DNA of 47,230 bases from Nemertoderma westbladi. Taxonomy: Eukaryota; Xenacoelomorpha; Nemertodermatida; Nemertodermatidae. Location: NCBI GenBank assembly GCA_032718475.1, contig JAUCBJ010001750.1, forward strand, positions 1-47,230, read 5' to 3'. Positions 11,311 through 23,377 of the stretch are shown in pieces (position 1 is the stretch's first letter; each line of letters starts with the position of its first letter). The notes under the pieces were generated by a model, which saw only the letters and a list, made by a program, of their open reading frames with translations, was not told the origin of the DNA and searched no databases. The position numbers and the translations under genes are program-made.

Positions 11311-11313
11311 CAC

Positions 11314-11449
11314 TTATTACCAGGTTATTTAGTTATTTTACGAGTTATTTACCCGAGGGACATGTTATAGACCCGAGGCGAAGCCGAGGGTTTATAACTG
11401 GCCCGAGGGTATTCATATCTTGTAAAATAACTAAATAACCTGGTAATAA
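11314..11449. mobile_element. 136-bp MITE-like element with perfect 28-bp inverted ends
   Basis: The first 28 bases (11314-11341, beginning ttattaccaggttattt) are an exact inverted copy of 11422-11449. The interior holds the motif cccgaggcgaagccgaggg in near-palindromic form. Small terminal-inverted-repeat elements of this kind are common in marine invertebrate genomes. No open frame; no certain target-site duplication. Confidence 0.75.
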
Positions 11450-11602
11450 ATTATGTTATAAATAAGTTAGCTTATATTTATGGTGGCGTTTGGAGCCATG
11501 TTATAATAATATAGCTAGGCCCTACTGGTTATTAATAGCTATATCCCGCCTACCGGTAGGTAATGCAGTAGGCCTATCTGGCTGTCAGGCAAATTTCCAC
11601 CG

Positions 11603-11690
11603 ATTGTTTACGTGGTAACCATGACGGCGTTAAGTAATGTCCCCTTAGTGGACATTACTTAACGTCGTCATGCGTCGTCACGTAAACAAT
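11603..11690. repeat. hairpin-forming inverted repeat
   Basis: Arms of about 40 bases (11603-11642 and 11650-11690) are inverted copies with a few changes: gttaagtaatgtcc at the inner left pairs with ggacattacttaac at the inner right, and gtttacgtg pairs with cacgtaaac at the outer ends. The loop is about seven bases. It lies in the intron upstream of exon A and could be a foldback element. Confidence 0.75.
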
Positions 11691-12302
11691 AACACCAAAT
11701 ACAATACTAAATGTACGTACAGGCCACTACAATGCTTTAATGTCCTCTAAGGTTGTAAAGTGCTAAATAACAACTCGCTGTTAATACTGTTGAGTAATGT
11801 TACAATTTTGGAATAAAATAATATGTTCTTGTAGCGATGCCTGAGAAATTAAGGTTTAAACATTGCAGGCAATCGGAGTGCGACAGACGAACTGACTCCT
11901 GGACAGACCGACAATGAACATTTATACCCGACTATGAATGCTCTATAAGATTCACTGACTTTCGGGCTCACATCAACATCAACAATGAGTCATTCAATTT
12001 TTGTAAATTTGCTATTTTGGTTATTATTATTAAGGTTAATGTTACTGTGCTTCTAACCAAAACAATAAACTAATTTCCCTTTTCAGTTGTGTCCACTTTC
12101 CTATTTTTCACTTCGTTACACCCCCCCCCCCCAGGCACTATTCAGTATTTAAACTTGACCTTAATTTTTTCTGTGTTGTTAAGTTTTGGTTAAATTTATA
12201 GTTTCTATCAATTAATTCAGTTGCCGTATTCCCTAAACGCCTACCTACATTTATTTATTATGTTTTTATTATAATATTTTAATTTTCCTGCCGCTTGGAC
12301 AG

Positions 12303-12552
12303 TGTAGCGAAGCAGGTTGCATTTTACGTTATTAGCGTGCTTACCGGTAGAGGCGTATGCTTGTGGTTGCACCGGATTAGCATACTGCGGCGTGTCTATC
12401 CCACAGATAAGGCAACCAATCAGCGACCAGCAGTTGGTCCACCGTTGGGTTTCCTTTATCAGGAGAGATACAAACCGCGATGCAGTGGTCGTACTGGTGA
12501 CTTCACTCTTGGCGAGTTTAATGAGAAAATTATTATGTACGGACTAGTGATG
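12303..12552 (+). CDS. anoctamin TM7 exon, copy A (candidate mutually exclusive exon)
   Basis: The C-terminal part (TGDFTLGEFNEKIIMYGLVM) matches the start of TM7 in anoctamins and is clearly homologous to copy B at 18849-19026. The E-F-N-E quartet corresponds to the Ca2+-binding E-x-x-E of TM7 (E702 and E705 in ANO1). The acceptor chosen (cgcttggacag) is the only nearby AG giving entry with one base completing the split Pro codon from the exon at 9659-9807. The exon ends ATG|gtgggt in phase 0, so entry and exit phases equal those of copy B. It encodes 83 residues against 59 in B; the N-terminal half is less basic and aligns weakly, except for an FLYQERYKP segment resembling FLRQEKRKP in B. 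It could be a functional alternative exon or a decaying duplicate; the 5' boundary is less certain than the 3' one. Confidence 0.6.
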
Positions 12553-12582
12553 GTGGGTGATGGAGGTCCCCAACTTACTGCT

Positions 12583-15500
12583 TGGCATGATATCTTACTG
12601 CCTGGAATGATATCTTACTGCCCTGTATGATATCTTACTGCCTAGTATGATATCTTAATGCCTCGCACGATATCTTACTGTCTAGTGTGATATCTTACTG
12701 CCTAGAACGATATCTTACTGCCTAACATGATATCTTACTGCCTAGAACGATATCTTACTGCCTAGAATGATATCTTACTGCCTAGCATGATATCTTACTG
12801 CATAGCATGATATCTCGCTGTCTAGTATGATATCTTACTGCCTAGTATGATATATTACTGCCTAGTATGATATCTTACTGCCTCGCACGATATCTTACTG
12901 CCTAGTATGGTATCTTACTGCCTAGCAGGATATCTCACTGCCTAGTATGATATCTTACTGCCTAGCATGATATCTTACTGCCTAGAATGATATCTTACTG
13001 CCTAGCATGATATCTTACTGCCTAGTACGATATCTTACTGCCTAGTATGATATCTTACTGCCTAGCTTGATATCTCACTGCCTAGTATGATATCTTACTG
13101 CCTAGCATGATATCTCGCTGTCTAGTATGATATCTTACTGCCTAGTATGATATATTACTGCCTAGTATGATATCTTACTGCCTCGCACGATATCTTACTG
13201 CCTAGTATGGTATCTTACTGCCTAGCAGGATATCTCACTGCCTAGTATGATATCTTACTGCCTAGCATGATATCTTACTGCCTAGAATGATATCTTACTG
13301 CCTAGCATGATATCTTACTGCCTAGTACGATATCTTACTGCCTAGTATGATATCTTACTGCCTAGCTTGATATCTCACTGCCTAGTATGATATCTTACTG
13401 CCTAGCATGATATCTCACTGCCTAGTATGATATCTTAGTGCCTAGCATGATATCTCACTGCCTAGTATGATATCTTACTGCCTAGTATGATATCTTACTG
13501 TCTAGCATTATATCTTACTGCCTAGCATTATATCTTACTGCATAGCATGATATCTCGCTGTCTAGTATGATATCTTACTGCCTAGTATGATATATTACTG
13601 CCTAGTATGATATCTTACTGCCTCGCACGATATCTTACTGCCTAGTATGGTATCTTACTGCCTAGCAGGATATCTCACTGCCTAGTATGATATCTTACTG
13701 CCTAGCATGATATCTTACTGCCTAGAATGATATCTTACTGCCTAGCATGATATCTTACTGCCTAGTACGATATCTTACTGCCTAGTATGATATCTTACTG
13801 CCTAGCTTGATATCTCACTGCCTAGTATGATATCTTACTGCCTAGCATGATATCTCACTGTCTAGCATGATATCTTACTGCCTAGTATGATATCTTACTG
13901 CCTAGCTTGATATCTCACTGCCTAGTATGATATCTTACTGCCTAGCATGATATCTCACTGTCTAGCATGATATCTTACTGCCTAGTATGATATCGTACTG
14001 CCTCGCACGATAGCTTACTGCCTAGCATGATATCTTACTGCATAGCATGATATCTCACTGCCTAGTATGATATCTTACTGCCTAGTATGATATCTTACTG
14101 CCTAGCTTGATATCTCACTGCCTAGTATGATATCTTACTGCCTAGCATGATATCTCACTGCCTAGTATGATATCTTAGTGCCTAGCATGATATCTCACTG
14201 CCTAGTATGATATCTTACTGCCTAGTATGATATCTTACTGTCTAGCATTATATCTTACTGCCTAGCATTATATCTTACTGCCTAGCATTATATCTTACTG
14301 CCCTGTATGATATCTTACTGCCTAGCATGATATCGTACTGCCTAGCATGATATCTTACTGCCTAGCATTATATCTTACTGCCCTGTATGATATCTTACTG
14401 CCTAGTATGATATCTCACTGCCTAGTATGATATCTTACTGCCTAGTATGATATCTTACTGCCTAGAATGATATCTTACTGCCTCGCACGATATCTTACTG
14501 CCTAGTATGATATCTTACTGCCTAGCAGGATATCTCACTGCCTAGTATGATATCTTACTGCCTAGCATGATATCTTACTGCCTAGAATGATATCTTACTG
14601 CCTAGCATGATATCTTACTGCCTAGTATGATATCTTACTGCCTCGCACGATATCTTACTGCCTAGTATGATATCTTACTGCCTAGCATGATATCTCACCG
14701 CCTAGTATGATATCTTACTGCCTAGCATGATATCTCACTGCCTAGTATGATATCTTAGTGCCTAGCATGATATCTCACTGCCTAGTATGATATCTTACTG
14801 CCTAGTATGATATCTTACTGCCTAGCATGATATCTTACTGCCTAGCATTATATCTTACTACCCTGTATGATATCTTTCTGCCTAGCATGATATCTTACTG
14901 CCTAGCATTATATCTTACTGCCTAGCATTATATCTTACTGCCCTGTATGATATCTTTCTGCCTAGCATGATTTCTCACTGCCTAAAACGATATCTTACTG
15001 CCTAGCATTATATCTTACTGCCTAGCATTATATCTTACTGCCCTGTATGATATCTTTCTGCCTAGCATGATTTCTCACTGCCTAAAACGATATCTTTCTG
15101 CCTAGCATGATATCTTACTGCCTAGCATGATATCTTACTGCCTAGCATTATATCTTACTGCCCTGTATGATATCTTTCTGCCTAGCATGATTTCTCACTG
15201 CCTAAAACGATATCTTACTGCCTAGTATGATATCTTACTGCCTAGCATTATATCTTACTGCCCTGTATGATATCTTACTGCCTAGCATGATATCGTACTG
15301 CTTAGCATGATATCTTACTGCCTAGCATTATATCTTACTGCCCTGTATGATATCTTACTGCCTAGTATGATATCTCACTGCCTAGTATGATATCTTACTG
15401 CCTAGTATGATATCTTACTGCCTAGAATGATATCTTACTGCCTCGCACGATATCTTACTGCCTAGTATGATATCTTACTGCCTAGCAGGATATCTCACTG

Positions 15501-15890
15501 CCTAGTATGATATCTTACTGCCTAGCATGATATCTTACTGCCTAGAATGATATCTTACTGCCTAGTATTATATCTTACTGCCCTGTATGATATCTTTCTG
15601 CCTAGCATGATATCTCACTGCCTAGAACGATATCTTACTGCCTAGCATGATATGTTACTGCCTAGCATTATATCTTACTGCCTAGCATTATATCTTACTG
15701 CCCTGTATGATATCTTACTGCCTAGCATGATATCTTACTGCCTAGCATGATATCTTACTCCTAGCATTATATCTTACTGCCCTGTATGATATCTTACTGC
15801 CTAGTATGATATCTTACTGCCTAGTATGATATCTCACTGCCTAGTATTATATCTTACTGCCCTGTATGATATCTTACTGCCTAGCATGAT
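12583..15890. repeat. 20-bp minisatellite (about 165 units)
   Basis: Tandem units of form gatatcttactgcctagcat start about 30 bases after the splice donor of exon A. The 20-base register holds for over 3 kb, with one visible one-base loss near 15757. Recurrent variants (tcgcacga, agtatgg, agcagga, ccctgta, tatatta) fall in ordered blocks, for example a 15-unit block near 12781-13080 repeated 300 bases later, so there is higher-order structure. The array ends where a LINE inserted (15894). Degenerate units continue on its other side. Confidence 0.96.
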
Positions 15891-15893
15891 CTT
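15882..15893. other. left target-site duplication of the LINE at 15894-18320
   Basis: The sequence tagcatgatctt here is repeated at 18319-18330 directly after the (TAG)n tail. The leading 'ta(g)' could belong to the tail, so the true duplication is 10-12 bases. It shows that the element landed inside a unit of the 20-bp array. Confidence 0.85.
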
Positions 15894-18209
15894 GACCTGA
15901 ATGCGCAAATTGGCCCAGAAGACATCAAGGGTTACACCTATAACACCAGTTCTAACAGAAATGGGTACTTACTTTTAGACGCAATGGAAGAATGTGAATT
16001 GATACCAACAAACAACACATTTGAAAAGAGTAAGGGGAAGCTATGGACCATTCAATACCCTAATGGAACCAAAGCACAACTGGATTACATCCTTATAAAC
16101 AAAAAGTGGAGAAACAGCATGATCAACTGCGAGGCATACAGCTCGTTCAACCTAATTGGTTCGGACCACAGAATTGTGACTGCAGAGATCAGACTCAGTT
16201 TGAGAGCCAGCAAACCCAGGACAAGCAAGCAAATCAACTATGACTGGGAGAAACTCAGAACTGACAATGCTGTAAAGGATGCTTATACAGTAGAAGTTCA
16301 AAACCGCTTTGAAGCACTTCAGTCAATGGATGAAGACCAATCCACCGATTCAATATACCAGAATATAATAACAGCCCACAAGGAATCAGCTAAGAGGCAT
16401 ATCCCCCAGAAACCTAAACGAAGACAGTATGTGCCATGGCAAAACTCTGAGGTTATTTGTAAGAGAGAAGATCTTAAGATAGCCTACAAAGTTAAAACCG
16501 AACAACCAACAACCGAAAACATTAACAAGGTTGAGAAAGCTAAGGACGATCTTAAATTAGCCTACAACATCAGCCAGGAAAAGTACATACAGGATAAAAC
16601 TGAAGCAATTACAACTGCTCACATACAGCAACAATCAAGACTTACCTGGCAAACTGTAAATGAGGTATCTGGTCGGAAAAGTTGTGCAAAGGGGCGCCTC
16701 AAAGCCGATAGTCCTGAAGAACGTGTTGGGAAAAATCACTTCAGCAACTTGCTTGGGCAGCCACCAAACATCGAGGTCAGCCCTACAAGGAAAATATATG
16801 ACAAGACACTACCTATAGAAACAGGGGACTTCACACCTGCCGAACTCCAAAGAAGCATTAAAAGCATGTCCAATAATAAAGCGAGTGGATTAGATGAAAT
16901 CCCAGCGGAGGTATGGAAAACCGGAGTGCTAAATAGACCATTATTGAATGTTTGCAACCGGATCTTAAAAGGGGAAAAGCCACCACCAATTTGGACTAAA
17001 GGTCAACTAAAGCCTCTCCCCAAGAAAGGAGACCTCGGCATACCAACAAACTATCGTGGGATCTGTCTGCTTGTGGTAGCTGCCAAAATATACAATAAAA
17101 TGATTCTATATAAGATTAGGCCTCACATAGAGAAACTACTGCGTAAGAGTCAAAACGGATTTCGACCAAGTAGATCAACAATAGCTCAGATACTTGCACT
17201 ACGGAGACTGATTGAAGGAATTAAGTCAAAGAATCTCCCCGCAGTCATGACTTTTGTGGACTTCAAGAAGGCATTTGACTCCATCCATAGAGGTAAAATG
17301 CTTGAAATCCTAAGAGCTTATGGAATACCAGAAGTAATTGTTGCTGGCATTGGATTGTTATATTGTGACACAGAAGCGCAGGTACTCTCACCAGATGGTG
17401 AAACTGAGTTTTTCTCAATCCTGGCTGGCGTACTGCAAGGTGACACATTAGCACCATTACTATTTGTAATTGTGCTGGATTACGCAATGAGGACGGCCAC
17501 AAAGGGTGAAGATCTGGGATTCACACTTCAAGAACGCAGAAGTAGTAGATATCCGGCAACTACAGTCACAGACACCGACTTTGCGGATGACATCGCCCTG
17601 CTCTCTAATACGCTAACAGATGCACAGCTTCTTCTAAATAAAGTGGAGAGGGCTGCTAAGGAGGTTGGATTGCATATAAATGCTACCAAGACCGAATTCA
17701 TGACCTTTAATGTTGATGGAAACTTGACAACCATTGATAATAATCAACTAAGGAAGGTCGATGACTTCCAGTACCTTGGATCATGGATAGAGAGTACCAA
17801 AAAGGACATAGAAGTTAGGAAAGCAAAGGCTTGGGTAGCTCTATCAAAAATGGATACCATCTGGAAATCAGATCTCTCCAGGCACCTGAAGACTAAGTTC
17901 TTTCGAGCCACAGTGGAAAGTGTATTTTTATACGGGGGTGAGACCTGGACACTGACTAAATCACTTGAACAACGAATTGATGGTTGCTACACAAGACTAC
18001 TAAGGGCAGCCCTAAACATCAGCTGGAGACAACACATGACAAACGCCGAGCTTTATGGTACAATACCACCTGTATCAACCACCCTCCGTGAACGCAGATT
18101 AAGATTCAGTGGGCACTGCTGGCGAAGTAAAGACGAGGTCATACCAGATCTACTTTTCTGGCAACCGACTCATGGAAAGCGTAGTCGTAACATATATAGA
18201 TCAACTTGA
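15894..18209 (+). pseudogene. LINE endonuclease/reverse transcriptase ORF (family 1), truncated and frameshifted
   Basis: The polyprotein would nick target DNA and prime reverse transcription of its own RNA. Visible parts are the 3' half of the APE endonuclease (DLNAQIG, then the GSDHRIV motif with its catalytic His), and a full reverse transcriptase: LKPLPKKGD and NYRGICLL, motif A FVDFKKAFDS, motif B GVLQGDTLAPLLF, motif C DTDFADDIALLS, then the thumb and a C-terminal domain with RLRFSGHCWRS. The F-A-D-D catalytic box is typical of RTE-like elements. Relative to the copy at 43254-44026, 14 bases are missing after codons for KRSR, near 18189. The frame therefore ends early at 18209, while the true C-terminus continues in another frame to 18309 (..REAWKDLISTVRVRST). 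Not able to encode an intact protein. Confidence 0.9.
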
Positions 18210-18320
18210 AAGGGATACTGAACTTGGGAGAAACGAAATTGCGACAACTATGGAGAATCGGGAAGCCTGGAAGGATCTCATTTCCACTGTCCGAGTTCGC
18301 TCGACCTAGTAGTAGTAGTA
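15894..18320 (+). mobile_element. 5'-truncated RTE-like LINE, family 1
   Basis: A non-LTR retrotransposon inserted in the 20-bp array, bounded by a 10-12-base target-site duplication and ending in (TAG)5. It is truncated at its 5' end inside the endonuclease domain: the open frame begins at DLNAQIG, the middle of the APE GD-x-N motif, so catalytic residues upstream are gone. The frame's TAG stop is the first triplet of the (TAG)n tail, leaving no 3' untranslated region. This copy is one of three pieces of family 1 in the window (also 30222-30311 and 43254-44026). Confidence 0.9.
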
Positions 18321-18330
18321 GCATGATCTT
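18319..18330. other. right target-site duplication of the family 1 LINE
   Basis: Second copy of tagcatgatctt, immediately after (TAG)n; pairs with 15882-15893. Confidence 0.85.
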
Positions 18331-18510
18331 ACTTTCTAGCAGGACGACTTACTGCCTATTATATCATGATGTCTTCTGCCTAGTATCGTGTAACTGCCCA
18401 GCATGATGCCTTACTGCATAAAACATCATGTCTTACTACCTTATCATATATATTTAAGCCTTCTATAGTTTCTTACTGCCTATCATGATGTATTAATGCA
18501 TAAGGTGGAC
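18331..18510. repeat. degenerate end of the 20-bp array
   Basis: Imperfect relatives of the 20-bp unit (cttactttctagcagg, tcttctgcctagtat, ccttactgcataaaac, ttcttactgcctatcatgatg) continue beyond the LINE with variable spacing. They look like older, unhomogenised units at the array edge. From 18511 to 18848 the sequence is plain AT-rich intron, except that aggtccccaa...gcatggcttctta near 18773-18805 resembles the start of the array after exon A. Confidence 0.7.
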
Positions 18511-18848
18511 AATATTTAATTGTAACAGCATGATGTTCATACAATTTGTTTGCTACTGTGTACATTTGTCAATGTAACCTATTTTTTGTATGCATCTTAT
18601 ATATTTAGTATATTAGGGTGTGTGGTTAGAAGTTAATGTCGTATTATGTAATATACAGTATGTATATAATGTACTATATTGTTAGATAACGTAGTGTTAT
18701 AATTATTTCGTTTTAATTACAATAGAGTTCTTACTATCTGCTATGCCTTTCTACGTTGACTTACATGTACCAGAGGTCCCCAATAACTATTTTGCATGGC
18801 TTCTTACTATGTTGCATGGCCTCTTACTGCATGTTGTCGCATTTTCAG

Positions 18849-19026
18849 GATCGCTTTGCGAATACTTATGATAATTCGTAAGAAATTAAAATTGAAGCGA
18901 ACCGCCCCCACCAAAGATCTGAAAAGACACCATCGGTTTCTCCGCCAAGAGAAGAGAAAACCCGAGGCGGGGGACTTTACTTGTGCGGAATTTAACGAAA
19001 AGATACTGCAGTACGGCCTATTAATG
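18849..19026 (+). CDS. anoctamin TM7 exon, copy B
   Basis: The acceptor is tcgcattttcag; the first base completes the split Pro codon from the exon at 9659-9807, and the exon ends ATG|gtaata in phase 0. It encodes 59 residues: a hydrophobic start (IALRILMII), a basic linker (RKKLKLKRT ... RHHRFLRQEKRKPE), then AGDFTCAEFNEKILQYGLLM. That is the usual anoctamin order of TM6 end, basic cytoplasmic loop and TM7. E-F-N-E supplies the E-x-x-E Ca2+ ligands of TM7. The next exon continues LFAASMPLAPL, matching the family's QYG...F...PLAPL. Compared with copy A this copy fits the family better over its whole length and is probably the standard exon. The 28-bp array starts inside it, at 19011. Confidence 0.88.
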
Positions 19027-22000
19027 GTAATATATTGAGTACGGCCTATTAATGGTAATATATTGAGTACGGCCTATTAATGGTAATATATTGAGTACGG
19101 CCTATTAATGGTAATATATTGAGGACCCCCTATTAATGGTAATATATTGAGTACGGCCTATTAATGGTAATATATTGAGTACGGCCTATTAATGGTAATA
19201 TATTGAGTACGGCGTATTAAGGGTAATATATTGAGTACGGCCTATTAATGGTAATATATTGAGTACGGCGTATTAATGGTAATATATTGAGTACGGCCTA
19301 TTAATGGTAATATATTGAGTACGGCCTATTAATGGTAATATATTGAGTACGGTCTGTTAATGGTAATATATTGAGTACGGCCTATTAATGGTAATATATT
19401 GAGTACGGCCTATTAATGGTAATATATTGAGTACGGCCTATTAATGGTAATATATTGAGGACGGCCTATTAATGGTAATATATTGAGTACGGCCTATTAA
19501 TGGTAATATATTGAGTACGGCCTATTAATGGTAATATATTGAGTACGGCCCATTAATGGTAATATATTGAGTACGGCCTATTAATGGTAATATATTGAGT
19601 ACGGCCTATTAATGGTAATATATTGAGGACGGCCTATTAATGGTAATATATTGAGTACGGCCTATTAATGGTAATATATTGAGTACGGCCTATTAATGGT
19701 AATATATTGAGTACGGCCTATTAATGGTAATATATTGAGGACGGCCTATTAATGGTAATATATTGAGGACGGCCTATTAATTGTAATATATTGAGTACGG
19801 CCTATTAATGGTAATATATTGAGTACGGCCTATTAATGGTAATATATTGAGTACGGCCCATTAATGGTAATATATTGAGTACGGCCTATTAATGGTAATA
19901 TATTGAGGACCCCCTATTAATGGTGATATATTCAGTACGGCCTATTAATGGTAATATATTGAGTACGGCCAATTAATGGTAATATATTGAGGACCCCCTA
20001 TTAATGGTGATATATTCAGTACGGCCTATTAATGGTAATATATTGAGGACCCCCTATTAATGGTAATATATTCAGTACGGCCTATTAATGGTAATATATT
20101 GAGTACGGCCTATTAATGGTAATATATTGAGGACGGCCTATTAATGGTAATATATTGAGTACGGCCTATTAATGGTAATATATTGAGTACGGCCTATTAA
20201 TGGTAATATATTGAGTACGGCCTATTAATGGTAATATATTGAGGACGGCCTATTAATGGTAATATATTGAGGACGGCCTATTAATTGTAATATATTGAGT
20301 ACGGCCTATTAATGGTAATATATTGAGTACGGCCTATTAATGGTAATATATTGAGTACGGCCCATTAATGGTAATATATTGAGTACGGCCTATTAATGGT
20401 AATATATTGAGGACCCCCTATTAATGGTGATATATTCAGTACGGCCTATTAATGGTAATATATTGAGTACGGCCTATTAATGGTAATATATTGAGTACGG
20501 CCTATTAATGGTAATATATTGAGGACCCCCTATTAATGGTGATATATTCAGTACGGCCTATTAATGGTAATATATTGAGGACCCCCTATTAATGGTAATA
20601 TATTCAGTACGGCCTATTAATGGTAATATATTGAGTACGGCCTATTTACCGCTAATATATTGAGTACGGCCTATTTACCGCTAATATATTGAGTACGGCC
20701 TATATACCGCTAATAAATTGAGTACGGCCTATTAATGGTAATATATTCAGTACGGCCTATTAATGGTAATATATTGAGTACGGCCTATTAATGGTAATAT
20801 ATTGAGGACCCCCTATTAATGGAGATATATTCAGTACGGCCTATTAATGGTAATATATTGAGTACGGCCAATTAATGGTAATATATTGAGGACCCCCTAT
20901 TAATGGTGATATATTCAGTACGGCCTATTAATGGTAATATATTGAGGACCCCCTATTAATGGTAATATATTCAGTACGGCCTATTAATGGTAATATATTG
21001 AGTACGGCCTATTTACCGCTAATAAATTGAGTACGGCCTATTAATGGTAATATATTCAGTACGGCCTATTAATGGTAATATATTGAGTACGGCCTATTAA
21101 TGGTAATATATTGAGTACGGCCCATTAATGGTAATATATTCAGTACGGCCTATTAATGGTAATATATTGAGTACGGCCTATTAATGGTAATATATTGAGT
21201 ACGGCCTATTAATGGTAATATATTCAGTACGGCCTATTAATGGTAATATATTGAGTACGGCCTATTAATGGTAATATATTGAGTACGGCCTATTAATGGT
21301 AATATATTGAGGACCCCCTATTAATGGTAATATATTGAGTACGGCCTATTAATGGTAATATATTCAGTACGGCCTATTAATGGTAATATATTGAGTACGG
21401 CCTATTAATGGTAATATATTGAGTACGGCCTATTAATGGTAATATATTCAGTACGGCCTATTAATTGTAATATATTGAGTACGGCCTATTAATGGTAATA
21501 TATTGAGTACGGCCTATTAATGGTAATATATTGAGTACGGCCTATTAATGGTAATATATTGAGGACGGCCAATTAATGGTAATATATTGAGGACCCCCTA
21601 TTAATGGTGATATATTCAGTACGGCCTATTAATGGTAATATATTGAGGACCCCCTATTAATGGTAATATATTCAGTACGGCCTATTAATGGTAATATATT
21701 GAGTACGGCCTATTTACCGCTAATAAATTGAGTACGGCCTATTAATGGTAATATATTCAGTACGGCCTATTAATGGTAATATATTGAGTACGGCCTATTA
21801 ATGGTAATATATTGAGTACGGCCCATTAATGGTAATATATTCAGTACGGCCTATTAATGGTAATATATTGAGTACGGCCTATTAATGGTAATATATTGAG
21901 TACGGCCTATTAATGGTAATATATTCAGTACGGCCTATTAATGGTAATATATTGAGTACGGCCTATTAATGGTAATATATTGAGTACGGCCTATTAATGG

Positions 22001-23326
22001 TAATATATTGAGGACCCCCTATTAATGGTAATATATTGAGTACGGCCTATTAATGGTAATATATTCAGTACGGCCTATTAATGGTAATATATTGAGTACG
22101 GCCTATTAATGGTAATATATTGAGTACGGCCTATTAATGGTAATATATTCAGTACGGCCTATTAATTGTAATATATTGAGTACGGCCTATTAATGGTAAT
22201 ATATTGAGTACGGCCTATTAATGGTAATATATTGAGTACGGCCTATTAATGGTAATATATTGAGGACGGCCTATTAATGGTAATATATTGAGTACGGCCT
22301 ATTAATGGTAATATATTGAGTACGGCCTATTAATGGTAATATATTGAGTACAGCCTATTAATGGTAATATATTGAGTACGGCCTATTAATGGTAATATAT
22401 TGAGTACGGCCTATTAATGGTAATATATTCAGTACGGCCTATTAATGGTAATATATTGAGGACGGCCTATTAATGGTAATATATTGAGTACGGCCTATTA
22501 ATGGTAATATATTCAGTACGGCCTATTAATGGTAATATATTGAGTACGGCCTATTAATGGTAATATATTGAGGACCCCCTATTAATGGTGATATATTCAG
22601 TACGGCCTATTAATGGTAATATATTGAGTACGGCCAATTAATGGTAATATATTGAGGACCCCCTATTAATGGTGATATATTCAGTACGGCCTATTAATGG
22701 TAATATATTGAGGACCCCCTATTAATGGTGATATATTCAGTACGGCCTATTAATGGTAATATATTGAGTACGGCCTATTTACCGCTAATAAATTGAGTAC
22801 GGCCTATTAATGGTAATATATTCAGTACGGCCTATTAATGGTAATATATTGAGTACGGCCTATTAATGGTAATATATTGAGGACGGCCTATTAATGGTAA
22901 TATATTGAGTACGGCCTATTAATGGTAATATATTGAGTACGGCTTATTAATGGTAATATATTGAGTACGGCCTATTAATGGTAATATATTGAGTACGGCC
23001 TATTAATGGTAATATATTGAGTACGGCCTATTAATGGTAATATATTGAGTACGGCCTATTAATGGTAATATATTGAGTACGGCCTATTAATGGTAATATA
23101 TTGAGTACGGCCTATTAATGGTAATATATTGAGTACGGCTTATTAGTGGTAATATATTGAGTACGGCCTATTAATGGTAATATATTGAGTACGGCCTATT
23201 AATGGTAATATATTGAGTACGGCCTATTAATGGTAATATATTCAGTACGGTCTATTAATGGTAATATATTGAGTACGGCCTATTAATGGTAATATATTTC
23301 AGTACGGCCTACTTATATGGTATTAT
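19011..23326. repeat. 28-bp minisatellite built from the exon B splice donor (about 154 units)
   Basis: The unit starts gtacggcctattaatg, which is the last 16 bases of exon B, and continues gtaatatattga, which is its donor and first intron bases. The first unit is therefore the exon-intron boundary itself, and every following unit carries an ATG|gtaata donor-like site. Variants include ccccctattaatg, tattcagtacgg (AG preceded by TTC), ggtgatata, and a divergent unit with tttaccgctaataaa (near 20643, 20675, 21010, 21713 and 22779). Variant order is repeated in blocks of roughly 700 bases, indicating higher-order duplication. The array stops about 50 bases before the next exon's acceptor. Confidence 0.95.
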
Positions 23327-23377
23327 ATTATCACCATGCGATATATTTGATTGTATAATATCTGTAAAATCTTTCAG

